Notes under the pieces: model-generated | What the model was told of the DNA's origin: nothing | Seen by the model: only the letters and a program-made list of their open reading frames with translations | Databases searched by the model: none | Program-made: the position numbers and the translations under genes | Shown here: piece by piece, positions 17,029 through 27,800 of the stretch | Layout: each line of letters opens with the position of its first letter | Position numbering within the stretch: position 1 is the stretch's first letter | Assembly (NCBI RefSeq): GCF_016481275.1 | Contig: NZ_JAEMNW010000006.1 | Span: 62,001 to 126,000, forward strand | Direction: 5' to 3' | Source: Antrihabitans auranticaus | GTDB taxonomy: Bacteria > Actinomycetota > Actinomycetes > Mycobacteriales > Mycobacteriaceae | DNA length: 64,000 nt

Positions 17029-18286
17029 GCGCCAACTCCTGTCCTGTGCCTTCTCCCTCTGCGCGGCCTATCAGCGCATCATCCATTGGAAAGATGATCG
17101 TCCACGTGGTGCCGGCGACCATCTGACGTTGAGAAACATGCTGGTCTACGTCGAACGCAGCGTCCCTGCCGTCCAAGAAATCGAACTGACCCGGCCGACC
17201 TCGCTCATCGAGGAACGTGCGCGACAACTCAAAGCGTCCGGTTCTCAAAACGAACATGCCGCGTAGGCCATGGCATGCCCGCAGCATCTTGCGTACACCA
17301 TGCCCGACGCCTATCTCACCAGCAGACTTACTAGTACCGCGGGGTAACAACGCGGTGGCGAGAAACTCCAACTCGGCTGTTGTTTCGATTTCTTCGTACG
17401 GCGCCAAGCCCCGCGCCATAGTTCCGACCATGCCAAGCCCGCCGTCGGCGACGGTGATCTCCACGAGTTTGGAGACGTTCAACTTGCGCCGCTGGATCGC
17501 GTAGTGGCGTTGTAATCTGTCCAGGTAGTCGTCGAGGACCGTCTGCTGACCAGAACTGGAGTCGGCGACGACGCGGGGCTGCACTTCGGTGAGGTTGTGT
17601 CTGGCGAGGTCAAGGATCCTGAGCGAGGGTATTGGGTTCCGATTTAGATCGTATCGACCGTGATCGAAGGTATTCTCCATCGCCTCGAAGACAAAGCTAA
17701 AGACGAGGTCGAACCACCACTTCGCCCACGGTGCGGGATCCGAATTCACCCCACGTACGAGTCGGGCGATGCTCGCCTCGACGTTGCGGACCCGACTGCT
17801 GATCGCTGTGTTGTGTTCACGTCGATCACCGATGGTAGGAATCGCGATGGCTCGATTGCGGCCGTGGCCGTAATGGTAGGAGTTGCCCTTTAATGAGTTC
17901 CGCTGCCACTTGCGTAGCGTCTCTGAGTCGAGGTGCGCGGTGGGTTGCAGCTGGCACAACTGGCCGAGAATTAAACCTTCCAGGGTGGTCGCCAAAACGC
18001 TTTCGGCCGGTGTGATCTGCTTGGGTGTGTCGGCGACGGAGAACGCCGCACCGGCGCGCTCACCCGCAAGGGTGTTTTCGGGTACTGATAAAGAGCACTC
18101 GATGCCCTTCCTAGCGAGCAAACATAACGCCGCTTGTAGGTGCGCGGCGCCCATTGGATCGGCGGCTGTGCCGTGCTGGCCCAGGTGCAGATCGCCCCGG
18201 CCGGCCTCCAGCACGGTGGTCAGCCACGCATCGATGTCAGAAACGCGCAAGTGGCGCGGGAGCACCCATTTTGGTGTCGTAGACAC
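17009..18286 (-). CDS. GHKL (HATPase) protein with STAS-like N-terminus
   Basis: The 425-residue product has the Bergerat ATP-binding fold: N-box E201-N205 in FEAMENTFDHG, D281 in VADGGLGM, and a glycine box GVGHGVRKM at ~326-334. There is no DHp His-containing domain, so it is not an ordinary sensor kinase. The first ~100 residues alternate strand and helix like the STAS-like segment in front of some stand-alone GHKL ATPases. GTG 18284-18286 with GGGGA upstream is preferred to the much longer open frame. It is the first gene of a two-gene unit with the PRTase protein and divergent from the Mokosh-like genes. An ATP-driven switch controlling the PRTase is inferred. Confidence 0.75.
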   Translation of the reverse strand: MSTTPKWVLPRHLRVSDIDAWLTTVLEAGRGDLHLGQHGTAADPMGAAHLQAALCLLARKGIECSLSVPENTLAGERAGAAFSVADTPKQITPAESVLATTLEGLILGQLCQLQPTAHLDSETLRKWQRNSLKGNSYHYGHGRNRAIAIPTIGDRREHNTAISSRVRNVEASIARLVRGVNSDPAPWAKWWFDLVFSFVFEAMENTFDHGRYDLNRNPIPSLRILDLARHNLTEVQPRVVADSSSGQQTVLDDYLDRLQRHYAIQRRKLNVSKLVEITVADGGLGMVGTMARGLAPYEEIETTAELEFLATALLPRGTSKSAGEIGVGHGVRKMLRACHGLRGMFVLRTGRFELSRTFLDERGRPGQFDFLDGRDAAFDVDQHVSQRQMVAGTTWTIIFPMDDALIGRAEGEGTGQELALAGSRR

Positions 18287-19391
18287 GTTGTCCCCGCTAT
18301 CGTCCTTGCGCGCTCGCCAGGGCGCGGATGCTATCGGTATATGTCGGCGCCATCGATGGTAACTTGTCTGCCACCCGCTAGGCATACGTAACGCAGGACG
18401 CCGCTGACCGCGATGCATGTTCCGACCGAAATTGAGGTGCGGCGCAGACGACCGTCAACTGCCCTTTGTGAGCCGTCGTTACAGCCCCCAGTACTGAAGA
18501 CGCCCTGCCTTCTGGGCTCACAATAGGGGCACTCCTTCTGCTGGCCACGAGCGGCGGTCCGGCAAGTCTTAAAGCTTGGACCCGATGCCCCCGATGCTCT
18601 CGACGCGAGGCCCAAGGTGCCAGTCGGCATCTGTGTGGTCTCTCGCTGCACCCGAACAGCTACAGGTCTGTCAAAACTTGACGTCCGGCGGCTCGGTCCT
18701 TGCGATCCTTCCTCACGGGCTGTTGTCGGGCAGGCAGACGACGGTGGTGAAAAGTCGAATTGTCAGCAGGGCGGACGGATGCAATCCGCTCCCATGCCCT
18801 CTACAGCCGCATCAACTGAAGTCCGTAGTTCGCGGACGGGTAACCCGTCAAGTGCAGCAGCAGCTTTGATCGACAAGCCGCGAAGGTAGGTTCGGAAATA
18901 ATTACCGTTTTGGGAATCGCAAATCAGTGTCACGTCCTGCGGCAGGTGCGATGCGACGCATGAATGCTGCGCCGATCATGGCAGGGTGAAAAGTGAGTAG
19001 CTGAATCGCACACGCGAAGTCCACGAGAGGATCACCTCCGGCACCATGTCGTTGGCGTCGACCCGGCAACGCAGTCGATACGCATGCGCGACCTAAGCTC
19101 ACTCAATCTCTGCGAGACTAGGTCCAAGTCGGAGACCACGACAGGAGTGTTCGTGCAGGTGCATTCGCTGGGGCAGATCAATGGAGGGCCTGGGCGTACA
19201 ACACATTGTGTAGGCAGCTTCGTCAAACAGGCGCCGATTCTGGGCCGCAAGCTCCGCTCGGCACCGCCGAGCAGACAAGATTCCTTGAGTGAGAAGCACG
19301 CGCGGCGCAGCAAACACGTCGGATTCAGAATCTGGGCGGTTCTTGATTGGGTAGCGTTTCTTCGCGACGGCGTTCCGCAGTGGGAGAGTTT
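18287..19391. other. Divergent intergenic region, 1105 bases
   Basis: The region separates the GHKL and kinase-helicase genes and must hold both promoters. Short ORFs here (for example 18576-18869 and 19084-19395) have poor composition and no RBS, so I do not call them. It may carry decayed sequence or an unrecognised RNA; I see no clear structure. Confidence 0.5.
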
Positions 19392-22300
19392 GTGAGTGAA
19401 ATAGTAGACAACCGTTTCGCCCTGCTGAAGTCCGCCGAGCGCGAGGGTGCGGGTGGTCAAGTCGTGCGCGCTGTCGATATCGAAAATAACGGGGCCAAGG
19501 TAGCTATTAAGTTCATCAAAGGTCACCGTGATGACCCAACAACGAGAATGTTATTTGAACGCGAGACCCAGTCTCTCACACGACTCGACCACCCGAACAT
19601 CGTCAGGTTTATTGACGCGGGTTGGCACGAGGAGCGCGGACAGTTCTACTTGGTGCTGGATTGGGTCGAGCGCGACATGCACACGCTTCTGAAATCACCA
19701 GATTGGGCCGACTGGGATGATTTCTCGGAACGATACGCGATTCCTCTGCTGGCAGGATTGGCACACGCGCATCTAAAGGAAGTCATTCACCGCGACATAA
19801 AACCGCTTAACGTGCTCGTCGACGATGCCGGAAATCCAATGCTGGCAGATTTTGGCGTCGCGAAGCTTCGGGATAAGGTCGAGACCCTCGGGCAGACGAT
19901 GTTCGGGTGGCACACGAGACCGTACTCGCCCCCCGACGCTTGTGTGGGATACGAGTACACGCGCGATGTTTGGGCTATGGCGGTAGTTTTTATTGAAGCT
20001 ATGTCGTCCGAGCCGCTACTGGACTATCCGGAAATCGATCCACGGATTTCCGAGATTAAGGTGCCACCTGCCGTACGGTCGCTCCTGGAAGCATGCGTTA
20101 ACAGCGAAGCCTCGTTGCGTCCTAGCAACGGCGCTGTCTTTTTGCAGCAGCTCGAAGAGATTCAGGCAAAACGCCGGGCGAGGCGACTCCAGGCTGATGC
20201 AACGCTTTGGCTGGATCTCAGCAGGCGCGCAGCCAGTGAGATCAGTTCTGGCGACGAAGACGCAAAAGTAGCAGCATCGAGGGACCTCGTAACGCAATGT
20301 AGAGCCGAGTACCGGTTCGACGCCGCAAGCGCGAAGCTGGATCGCGAAACGGTTTATCTATGGGGTGCTACACGCCGCTACATTGCTAAGCATGACCGGC
20401 GGATCAATGCCTTTAGAGTGACCAGTGCAGCCACCTATGAGCTATTTGACAGTCGACGAAATAGCACATGCGCGGTCGAGCATTTGCTGACAATATCCTT
20501 CAGTAATCCAGGAAAGACAAAGGCTGAGGCTGGAGCTAAAATGTTAGTCGCGGCGCTCGAGGGGCACTACGATAATTCCACTCATCTGAGCGACCAAGAG
20601 GAAGATTCCAAGTCCTCGACAGTCCTGCTGGACCGATATCTAGATCTACTCTACGCGCGCGAGGAACTGGAGCGCGGCGACCGCAAGCCAATTCAGTTTG
20701 GCTCTATCTCGATTTTACGAAGCGACGTCACTTTTTCGTTATCCGAGCCCCTGAACCTTGATTGCCTGGGGCAGGAGTGGGAAATCAGAATCGGGCGGGG
20801 ACGGTCGTTCGGTCGCGGCGAGGTCGTGGCGCAGAAGGGCGAATCGCTAACACTGAGGTTCGGGCGAATACCAAAGACGATTCCGAAAAACGGTGAGCTA
20901 ACACCGTTCCTCGGACCCACACAACGAGCACACGAACGACAGGTAGATGCTGTAGCCAGTATCAGAGACGGATCTATTCCCCGACCGGATTTGCGCACAT
21001 TCGTATCGGATCCGTCGAGTGTGCGAATCCCGGTGTTGAAATACCCCAAAGAGTGGGTGCGTTCCGATCTGGACGAGAGTAAGCGAAATGCGGTGGCGGC
21101 AGCATTAGGCACAAGCGACTTCTTGGTAATTGAAGGCCCGCCCGGAACGGGCAAGACTAGCTTCATCACCGAGTTGGTTGCGCAGACAATTATTGAAAAC
21201 CCTGAAGCTAAGATATTGATCGTAAGCCAGACCCATGTCGCGGTGGATAATGCGTTAGAGAGGCTCGTATCTGCCGGTCTCAAGAACATTATTCGTCTAA
21301 GCAAGCCAGAAGATCCTAAAGTTGCGGCCTCCGTACAACATCTGATTCTCGATCGTCAGATGGCTGAATGGGCCAAGGGTGTGGAGCAAAAGGCAGAGGC
21401 TAGGATTGCGAGCCTCGCCGTGGAACAAGGCATGCCGCTCCGCCATCTACGGGCGGCGCTCGCATTGCAGAAACTGGCGGTTGTTCTCGGCGACCTTCAG
21501 CACATCGAAGCGAGGCAGCGCCGGGGCCTAGATCCTGACACCTTGCGGTCCGAAACTGTGAATGGCCTTGAGCAGCTTCGCGATCGAGAGGAAATGCAGG
21601 ATCGACTAGAGTTGCTCAGATCTCAATCGCGTGAGTTACTGGTCGAGGCAATACAGTACGCCGGCGATGATCTACCAATCAACGAGGACATTGATCGTGA
21701 AGGTGCACAGATCGCGGTTGAACTTCTCCTAGGAACCGGAGATTACTCAAAGCGGTTACTTGCCTTGGTCGCTCTGCAGGGGGAGTGGTTGCAAAGAGTC
21801 GCGACCGACCAAAATCTCGTGAACGCATTCTTAGACACGGGTAGCGTCCTCGCCGGAACGTGCGTGGGATTCTTGGGCCACCGCGCGGTCAAGGATCTCG
21901 AATTTGATCTCTGCATACTCGACGAGGCATCCAAGGCAACCGCCACCGAAGCGCTCGTACCCTTGGCACGCGCCAAGAAATGGGTGTTAGTAGGCGATGT
22001 TTGCCAACTCCCACCGCTCGACGAAGAACTATTGCGCAACAGAACAATCATGGGTCGATATAGTCTCGATGAAGAATTTGTCAAGGAAACTCTGTTCGAG
22101 CGCTTCGTTGAGAAGACAAGCACTTCTGTTCGACATTTGCTACGTGAACAGTATCGGATGATTAGACCAATTGGTGATCTTATCTCGACGACCTTCTATG
22201 ATGGTGCGCTCGTGTCTCCGAAGAAGGACTCAGTGCCTGGAATTGATCGGCTCGGAAAGCCGGTTCTCTGGATCAGCACGTCCGGATTGGGGCGCGATCG

Positions 22301-22781
22301 CTTCGAAGGGGCTAGTTCCCCTGGTGTTACAAGCCATTTGAACAGGACCGAATCGAAACTGTGCATGCAGCGTTTGACAACAATTGATCGAGCTATCGAA
22401 AAAGGGCTTGTAAATCCGCGAGATCGCCGTCTCTCCGTTCTGCTTATTGCACCTTATCTCTTACAAATGGAAGAACTGGAACGGCATCTATCCTATGTCG
22501 ACCTGACGCATTTGGATGTCACGGTACAGAGTGTTGACGCAGTTCAAGGACGAGAAGCGGATCTCACTGTCTTCTCCATTACTAGAAGTAACGTCAAGGG
22601 TGAGCTGGGTTTCTTGAGGCAACAGTATTGGCGCCGCATTAATGTCGCGCTATCTCGCGCGCGCTACGGACTGACGCTAATTGGTGATTTAGAGTTTTGC
22701 GTTGGGCAACCAGGCGCGTTGCGAGATGTTGCGCTCTATATGAGACAGAAGGCAGAGGATTGCGAGGTACGTGATGCATAG
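19392..22781 (+). CDS. mkoA: Ser/Thr kinase-SF1 helicase fusion, MkoA-like (Mokosh type I)
   Basis: The 1129-residue product has an N-terminal protein kinase: glycine loop, K40 in VAIKFIK, catalytic D135 in IHRDIKPLNVL, and D153 in ADFGVAK. A ~250-residue linker follows. Then comes a COG1112/Upf1-like SF1 helicase: GPPGTGKT 582-589, DEAS from D844, REQYRM, QGREADL, and motif VI RINVALSRARYG at ~1082-1093. This kinase-helicase fusion followed by a PLD-like gene is the defining arrangement of the type I Mokosh anti-phage family. GTG 19392 is chosen for the GGGAG five bases before. The codons (many AGA, ATA, TTA) and lower GC differ from the core genes, suggesting transfer. It overlaps the next gene by eight bases. 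Confidence 0.85.
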   Translation: MSEIVDNRFALLKSAEREGAGGQVVRAVDIENNGAKVAIKFIKGHRDDPTTRMLFERETQSLTRLDHPNIVRFIDAGWHEERGQFYLVLDWVERDMHTLLKSPDWADWDDFSERYAIPLLAGLAHAHLKEVIHRDIKPLNVLVDDAGNPMLADFGVAKLRDKVETLGQTMFGWHTRPYSPPDACVGYEYTRDVWAMAVVFIEAMSSEPLLDYPEIDPRISEIKVPPAVRSLLEACVNSEASLRPSNGAVFLQQLEEIQAKRRARRLQADATLWLDLSRRAASEISSGDEDAKVAASRDLVTQCRAEYRFDAASAKLDRETVYLWGATRRYIAKHDRRINAFRVTSAATYELFDSRRNSTCAVEHLLTISFSNPGKTKAEAGAKMLVAALEGHYDNSTHLSDQEEDSKSSTVLLDRYLDLLYAREELERGDRKPIQFGSISILRSDVTFSLSEPLNLDCLGQEWEIRIGRGRSFGRGEVVAQKGESLTLRFGRIPKTIPKNGELTPFLGPTQRAHERQVDAVASIRDGSIPRPDLRTFVSDPSSVRIPVLKYPKEWVRSDLDESKRNAVAAALGTSDFLVIEGPPGTGKTSFITELVAQTIIENPEAKILIVSQTHVAVDNALERLVSAGLKNIIRLSKPEDPKVAASVQHLILDRQMAEWAKGVEQKAEARIASLAVEQGMPLRHLRAALALQKLAVVLGDLQHIEARQRRGLDPDTLRSETVNGLEQLRDREEMQDRLELLRSQSRELLVEAIQYAGDDLPINEDIDREGAQIAVELLLGTGDYSKRLLALVALQGEWLQRVATDQNLVNAFLDTGSVLAGTCVGFLGHRAVKDLEFDLCILDEASKATATEALVPLARAKKWVLVGDVCQLPPLDEELLRNRTIMGRYSLDEEFVKETLFERFVEKTSTSVRHLLREQYRMIRPIGDLISTTFYDGALVSPKKDSVPGIDRLGKPVLWISTSGLGRDRFEGASSPGVTSHLNRTESKLCMQRLTTIDRAIEKGLVNPRDRRLSVLLIAPYLLQMEELERHLSYVDLTHLDVTVQSVDAVQGREADLTVFSITRSNVKGELGFLRQQYWRRINVALSRARYGLTLIGDLEFCVGQPGALRDVALYMRQKAEDCEVRDA

Positions 22782-24186
22782 CGCATTTGACCCGGCGATC
22801 CTGCTTGCCGAGAAATATAGGTCTGAGCGACCAGGGCTAACGCTCATTTCAGTCGAGGACGCAGCGGTCCCTGTTAGTTGGATTGCGGTCGATGTGCTCG
22901 CTCAGGAACGTAAACGGTTACCGCTGTTGGACGAGTTCGTCCTCCGCTCGATAAATGAAGGCCTCGATTCCGACGTGGAGATTGCCCAGCTTTTGGGTCT
23001 CAAGGTCGCGATAATTCAAAGGACCATCGCGGAGCAGATGGGACGCGACTTAGTAAGCCGACGACTGACAGTCGGCGGTAATTGGAAGCTTGCGCTCACG
23101 CCGCAAGGGCAAAGCACTGCGTCAGATTTGGCGTCAGTTTCGCCGCGGAGTCTGTCGCTCGGTTATGCCTTCGACCGGTTAGGCTGGTGCGCGACTGCTT
23201 TTCGGCGAAGCGCCTTGATTGGTAAGGACGAGGTCCGGAGTCGAGGGGTCCGCAAACTCTTAGGAAGGCCGGGAGACGTGTCGGTCGACGACGTTACGTC
23301 GGTGGCGTTGAACAACTTGCTCGACGACCGCGACGAAGAAAAACCTCGAATCGAAATTATTAGCGTGAAGAAGGTTGTCGTCAAGGCGAGACTCTTTTTG
23401 CCAGTTGCATTAATTGCCTTCGCGGACGAGAACGGCAAAGAGGTTCAAACAGCGATCTGCATTGATGGTGAACTGAGTGGTCAGCACGAACTTGAATTGA
23501 ATAAGTTGGGCGGTGCGGAGGCGGTAGGGATAACGATGAATCAAGAATTTGCGGCTGACCGGGTTAGGCGGCCCTCTAGTTCGTTCGCAACAACTTCACT
23601 CAGTAAAGTTGAGGTCCTGCGATCGGCTGTAGTTCGCACGCGTGTCGCGCAGTTCGAAGGGAGACAAGTAGATTCCGGATGGATTGAGTCTGCTGAGCAA
23701 GCCGAGTTGGCTTTGTCGAATTTTCAATCGCGACCTGTTGATCGATTTGAGTATCGCGAATTACTGGTTGGTTCCCTTGAAAAGACGCGGCGCCGCCTTG
23801 TTATTTTCTCTCCCGTAATTCGAAGCGCGACTGTCGACGGCATGTTCGTGGATCGGCTAGGGAGACTAATGCAATCTGGCGTCTCGGTCCACATCGGTTA
23901 TGGGAAGGATAGGGACACCAGAAAATCGGATGCGTCGGCGATACATTCCCTACACGAGATCGGCAGGAAGCATCGTGATCTATTCAGGCTGTCGCAGTTC
24001 GAAGAGATTGACGAACCAGTGCTTGTCAGTGACGAGGTACTGATTATGAGTGATTTTCATTGGCTTTCGTTCAAAGGGGACCACGATCGCCCGTATCAAC
24101 TGCCGACGGGATTCATCGTTCGGTCACAAGAGGCGTCGGACAACGAGTGCTCGCGCCTGTCTGCACTCGATGTGAGCGGTCGGTAG
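22774..24186 (+). CDS. mkoB: PLD-like protein with N-terminal winged helix, MkoB-like
   Basis: The 470-residue product starts eight bases inside the preceding gene. The N-terminal ~110 residues include a helix-turn-helix-like region (DSDVEIAQLLGLKVAIIQRT). The C-terminal ~170 form a single phospholipase-D-like domain: RLVIFSPVI, MFVDRLGRLM, VHIGYG, then EPVLVSDEVLIMSDFHWLSF. In active PLD nucleases this last stretch begins HxKxxxxD; here the H and K positions are D413 and P415, and only D420 is kept. The fold and operon position identify it as the Mokosh partner, but the catalytic pair seems lost, unless my alignment is off. It may bind nucleic acid rather than cut it. Confidence 0.75.
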   Translation: MHSAFDPAILLAEKYRSERPGLTLISVEDAAVPVSWIAVDVLAQERKRLPLLDEFVLRSINEGLDSDVEIAQLLGLKVAIIQRTIAEQMGRDLVSRRLTVGGNWKLALTPQGQSTASDLASVSPRSLSLGYAFDRLGWCATAFRRSALIGKDEVRSRGVRKLLGRPGDVSVDDVTSVALNNLLDDRDEEKPRIEIISVKKVVVKARLFLPVALIAFADENGKEVQTAICIDGELSGQHELELNKLGGAEAVGITMNQEFAADRVRRPSSSFATTSLSKVEVLRSAVVRTRVAQFEGRQVDSGWIESAEQAELALSNFQSRPVDRFEYRELLVGSLEKTRRRLVIFSPVIRSATVDGMFVDRLGRLMQSGVSVHIGYGKDRDTRKSDASAIHSLHEIGRKHRDLFRLSQFEEIDEPVLVSDEVLIMSDFHWLSFKGDHDRPYQLPTGFIVRSQEASDNECSRLSALDVSGR

Positions 24187-24850
24187 ACGCGGCGCTTGTT
24201 GGTGTCGACAAAAGAAGCAGACTGCTCGTCGCCCGCCGCCGCAGCGAGTATGAGCGGATGATGCCGCGGCGTCTGTTCCACGCCTCAGAAGGGATTGTGC
24301 AGCCGACTGCGGCATAATTCGTATCGCGGAAGGGCAGGTAGGCATTCGGACCACTATCCGAGCAGAAGCCTGACCTGACAGTTGTGAGCCCTCAAACTCG
24401 CGTGACCTTGTTGGGCTACCTAAGAGCTCAGGTGTGTTCCTGTGATCGGCTGTTGTCAGCTGAACGCGACAGGCTATGTGCCACGTGCCGTTCAGTGTCC
24501 CGGTTCGAAGATGGTCGCGCAATGACAGCGTCGTTGTAGCTCGGCCCGCAGTCGCCCCGTCTCTTGCGGAACGGTTGGGAACACATTGTGCTAACAGCAC
24601 AGTTCGGCATTCTGGACGAGTTGCAATGGGCGGAGCTGAAAATGGATGTGTCCGCAAAGCAAGGCAAGCTATGAAGAACTTGCGAAAGATCTGGCGTCAC
24701 TAGGAGTCGACGGCGGAAGGCTGACTGTCAGTGTCGAGGACGCAACGGCAAATCGGGTGCGTCGTTGGGGCTCCCCAAACAGATTCCGTTCGAAACCGCG
24801 TGGAACAGGTCAGTCAGGCTCGCATATCGTCGTACTCCTCAAACCAGGAA
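24187..24850. other. Intergenic, 664 bases, possible coding remnants
   Basis: The gap lies between convergent genes. Around 24540-24674 one frame reads LDELQWAELKMDVSAKQGK before a stop. From about 24670 another frame continues with YEELAKDLASLGVDGGRLTVSV, both protein-like and possibly one frameshifted gene. There is no RBS and no recognised family, so I do not call a gene. Confidence 0.3.
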
Positions 24851-27800
24851 TCATCGAACGCCTCCCCAGCTCCAGCCAGGCAACGCCTCCAAACTTGTTC
24901 TCCGGGCCGCCGATAGGTTATTCATCTCGGCCCGCTGCTCTCGGACCCAACCTCCGAGTTTGATTCCGTCCTCGACGTACCCAGCAGGCACTCGGGCATG
25001 CCCCTCACGTTCGACGAACCGTTTGAGAATCTCGAATTTCTGATTCCAGACGTAATCAGCTTTACGCCCCCAGAACCAGCCGGGAATCGCCTCAAGGAGT
25101 GCCTGCCTCTCCGCACTGAGCTTCTTATGCTCACGTCGTCGGAGCCTGGACCACTGCCCGACTTTGAGATCGTCCTCGATGTAATCCACTGGGACATTTG
25201 TGTGACCTTCCCTTGCGGCGTACGAGCGCAGCAAGTCAAGGTGCCGCATCCATGAGTCTTCTACCGCGTTCCAGCTCCATCCGGGCAGGGCCTCTAGACG
25301 CTGCCGCCGTTCCGCCGTCATCGTTGAGCGGCTGGCGCGTTGCTCTCCCACCCAACCGCCGAGGTTGATCCCACCGACCAGGAAGTCTCCGGCGACTCTT
25401 GCATGCCCCCGATGCTCGGCGAATGCCGCAAGCGCCGCATATCCGCGTTCCCACGACTCAGTGTGCGGGTCCCATGACCATCCGGGAACAGACTCCATTA
25501 ATGCCCGGCGCTCGGAGCTCATGTCTGCGCGGTTGCCGCGTTGCTCTCGAACCCAGCTCCCTAAATTGACTCCGTCTTCCTTGTATCCCTGCGGCACTAG
25601 GGCATGCCCTTCTCGCGCCTGGAACTGCCGGAGGAGAGCAAATTTTTGATGCCACATGTCAGAACGGGCATCCCAAACCCAGCCTGGAAGCGACTGGAGC
25701 CGTTCACGTTGACTGTCGGGCAGTTTGCCTAGCTTGACCCGTTGATCGTTCACCCACTGACCTAGCCGAAATCCGCCTTCCAAATGTTTGGTTGGGACGC
25801 GGGCGTGACCTTCCCGTTTGACGAAAGCCCTCAAAAATCCGTAACCGCGTTCCCAGCCGTCGGTCGTTGGATCCCACGACCATCCCGGCAGAGCTTCCAG
25901 TAGAGCCTTCCGCTCCGGCGACATCTCGTCGCGGTGGGTGCGCTGTACTGTCACCCACTGCCCGAGTTTCAAACCGTCCTCGACGTACCGTTGCGGGGCG
26001 CGGGCGTGCCCCTCTCGTTCCGCGAACTTCTTTAGCCCGTTGTAGTGCCGGGACCAGTTGTCCTCCGGGACGTCCCACACCCAGCCCGGCAGTGCCTCGA
26101 GCTCTCGGACCCGCTCCTCAGGCAACTCTCCGCGCTTGTACAAACCACGCTGCGTGGCGAGCCAGCTCCGGAGGTTGTACTCGCCGACCACGTACGGGAA
26201 AGGCACATTGGCATGACCATGCTCGGCGACGAACTCGTGCATGAGACCCGTCCACGTACTCCACTGGTCAGCCAGGACATCCCAGGTCCAGCCGGGCAGA
26301 CTCTCCAGCTTGCCACGCCGGTCGCTGCTCAGCGTGTTGTTCGCGTACAGGCTGCGGTGCACACTTGCCCACTGTCCGAGCGAGTATCCGTCCATGACGC
26401 AATCGACGGCCACCCGTGCCGTGCCGTTGTTGTCGGCGTACCGCTCAAGGAGCCCATACCAGAAATCCCAACGGGCACTGGTCTTTTCGACCAGGCGCAC
26501 GTCGAAGGCGTCGGTGAACGCCTTGCCGACAGAGCGCGCTACGTCTAGGTGAATCTTGTCCGGAATCCGTGTGCGCCCGCCCTTGCGTCCGAGTTCCTGG
26601 CGGAAGGTGTCTATCTGCTCCGCGAGCTCCTCGTCGTGGGCGCGGAGGGCTTTGATCACGCGCCATACCGCCTTGAAGGACGAGTCGTTGAGAGCGGTGT
26701 CGGGGTCCGTCTCGGTGTCGATGAACACCGGAATGACGATGGTTCCGAAGGTCTTGTTCTCAGTCAACCGGATTGCCCGCCCGACAGCCTGAACGATGTC
26801 CACCTCAGAACCGCGAGGGTCAATGAATGCCACGCCGTCGAGAGTCGGAACATCGACGCCCTCACTGAGACACCGGGCATTGGTCAGCAGACCGCGCTCG
26901 CCATCGTCGAGCTGGCGCAGCCGCTGGAGCAGGACATGGCGCTCGCCAGCAGACATCTCTCCGGAAGCGAACCCGGTCCAAAGCGGTCCCGATGGGCGCT
27001 GCTGAGCTGGCATCCATTTGAGGACATCGGGCATATCGGAGGCGAATTTTCTAGCGCGCTGAACACGGGAATGGAAGCTGATGACCCGGTGAAGGTCGTA
27101 CTTCCGCATCGCCTTCGCCAACCCGATCTGGCTGGCCAGAGTTCGAGCGTCGGTGGGCTTATCGTCTCGCCGCACCAGGACACCCCTCGTCGCCCAATCG
27201 CGGTAGGTCGCATCGTCAACACCGACGATGGCTACCTGGTAGTCGGTAAGCAGTCCCCGGCGGATGGCTTCACCGAAACTCAGACGGTGGAACACCTCCC
27301 CGAACTTAGCGGGGTCGTCCATGGACGCGACTTCCATATCAGATCCCCGCGCTGCGTCGACCACCCGTCCGGTGTAGTAGCGCGGCGTCGCCGTCATGAA
27401 CAATCGCCGCCGCGCCTTGATGGCGCCAGCATCGAGAATGGTTGCAAAGATGGTCGATTCGTCTCCGGCGACCCGGTGACTCTCGTCGGCGATTGCCAAG
27501 TCGAACTGCGGAACCCGTCCCAGAGCGTAGGCTCGCGCAATCTGTGGGGAGGACTGGTAGGTGGAGAACACCACGCGGGGTCCGCGCCGTCGCAGAAAGG
27601 CGGCAATTTCGGCAGGGTCGGTGGTGACCGGGACACACAACTCGCTGACGTGGGCGATCGCCGTGTCGTCCTGGGAGACCGTCTCGTCGGAGCAGACCGG
27701 AAGAGAGTCGAACGGTTCCTTGATGTTCGCCCTCCAGACCGCCATCGTCTGCTTCAGCAGCGACAGTGAAGGCAGCAGGACCAAGGTTCGCTGTGCATCC

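Noticed and set aside
18331-18651. 106-codon ORF upstream of the GHKL gene containing CPYC
   Set aside because: Overlaps the promoter region, lacks a RBS, and the rest is low quality; a single CxxC is not enough.
24863-26476. Regular ~200-base repeats considered as a CRISPR or satellite array
   Set aside because: Units are diverged, in frame and coding for HA repeats; no short identical repeats with spacers.
26549-27769. 406-codon open frame opposite the HA-repeat helicase
   Set aside because: Antisense of the helicase core motifs; no start signal.
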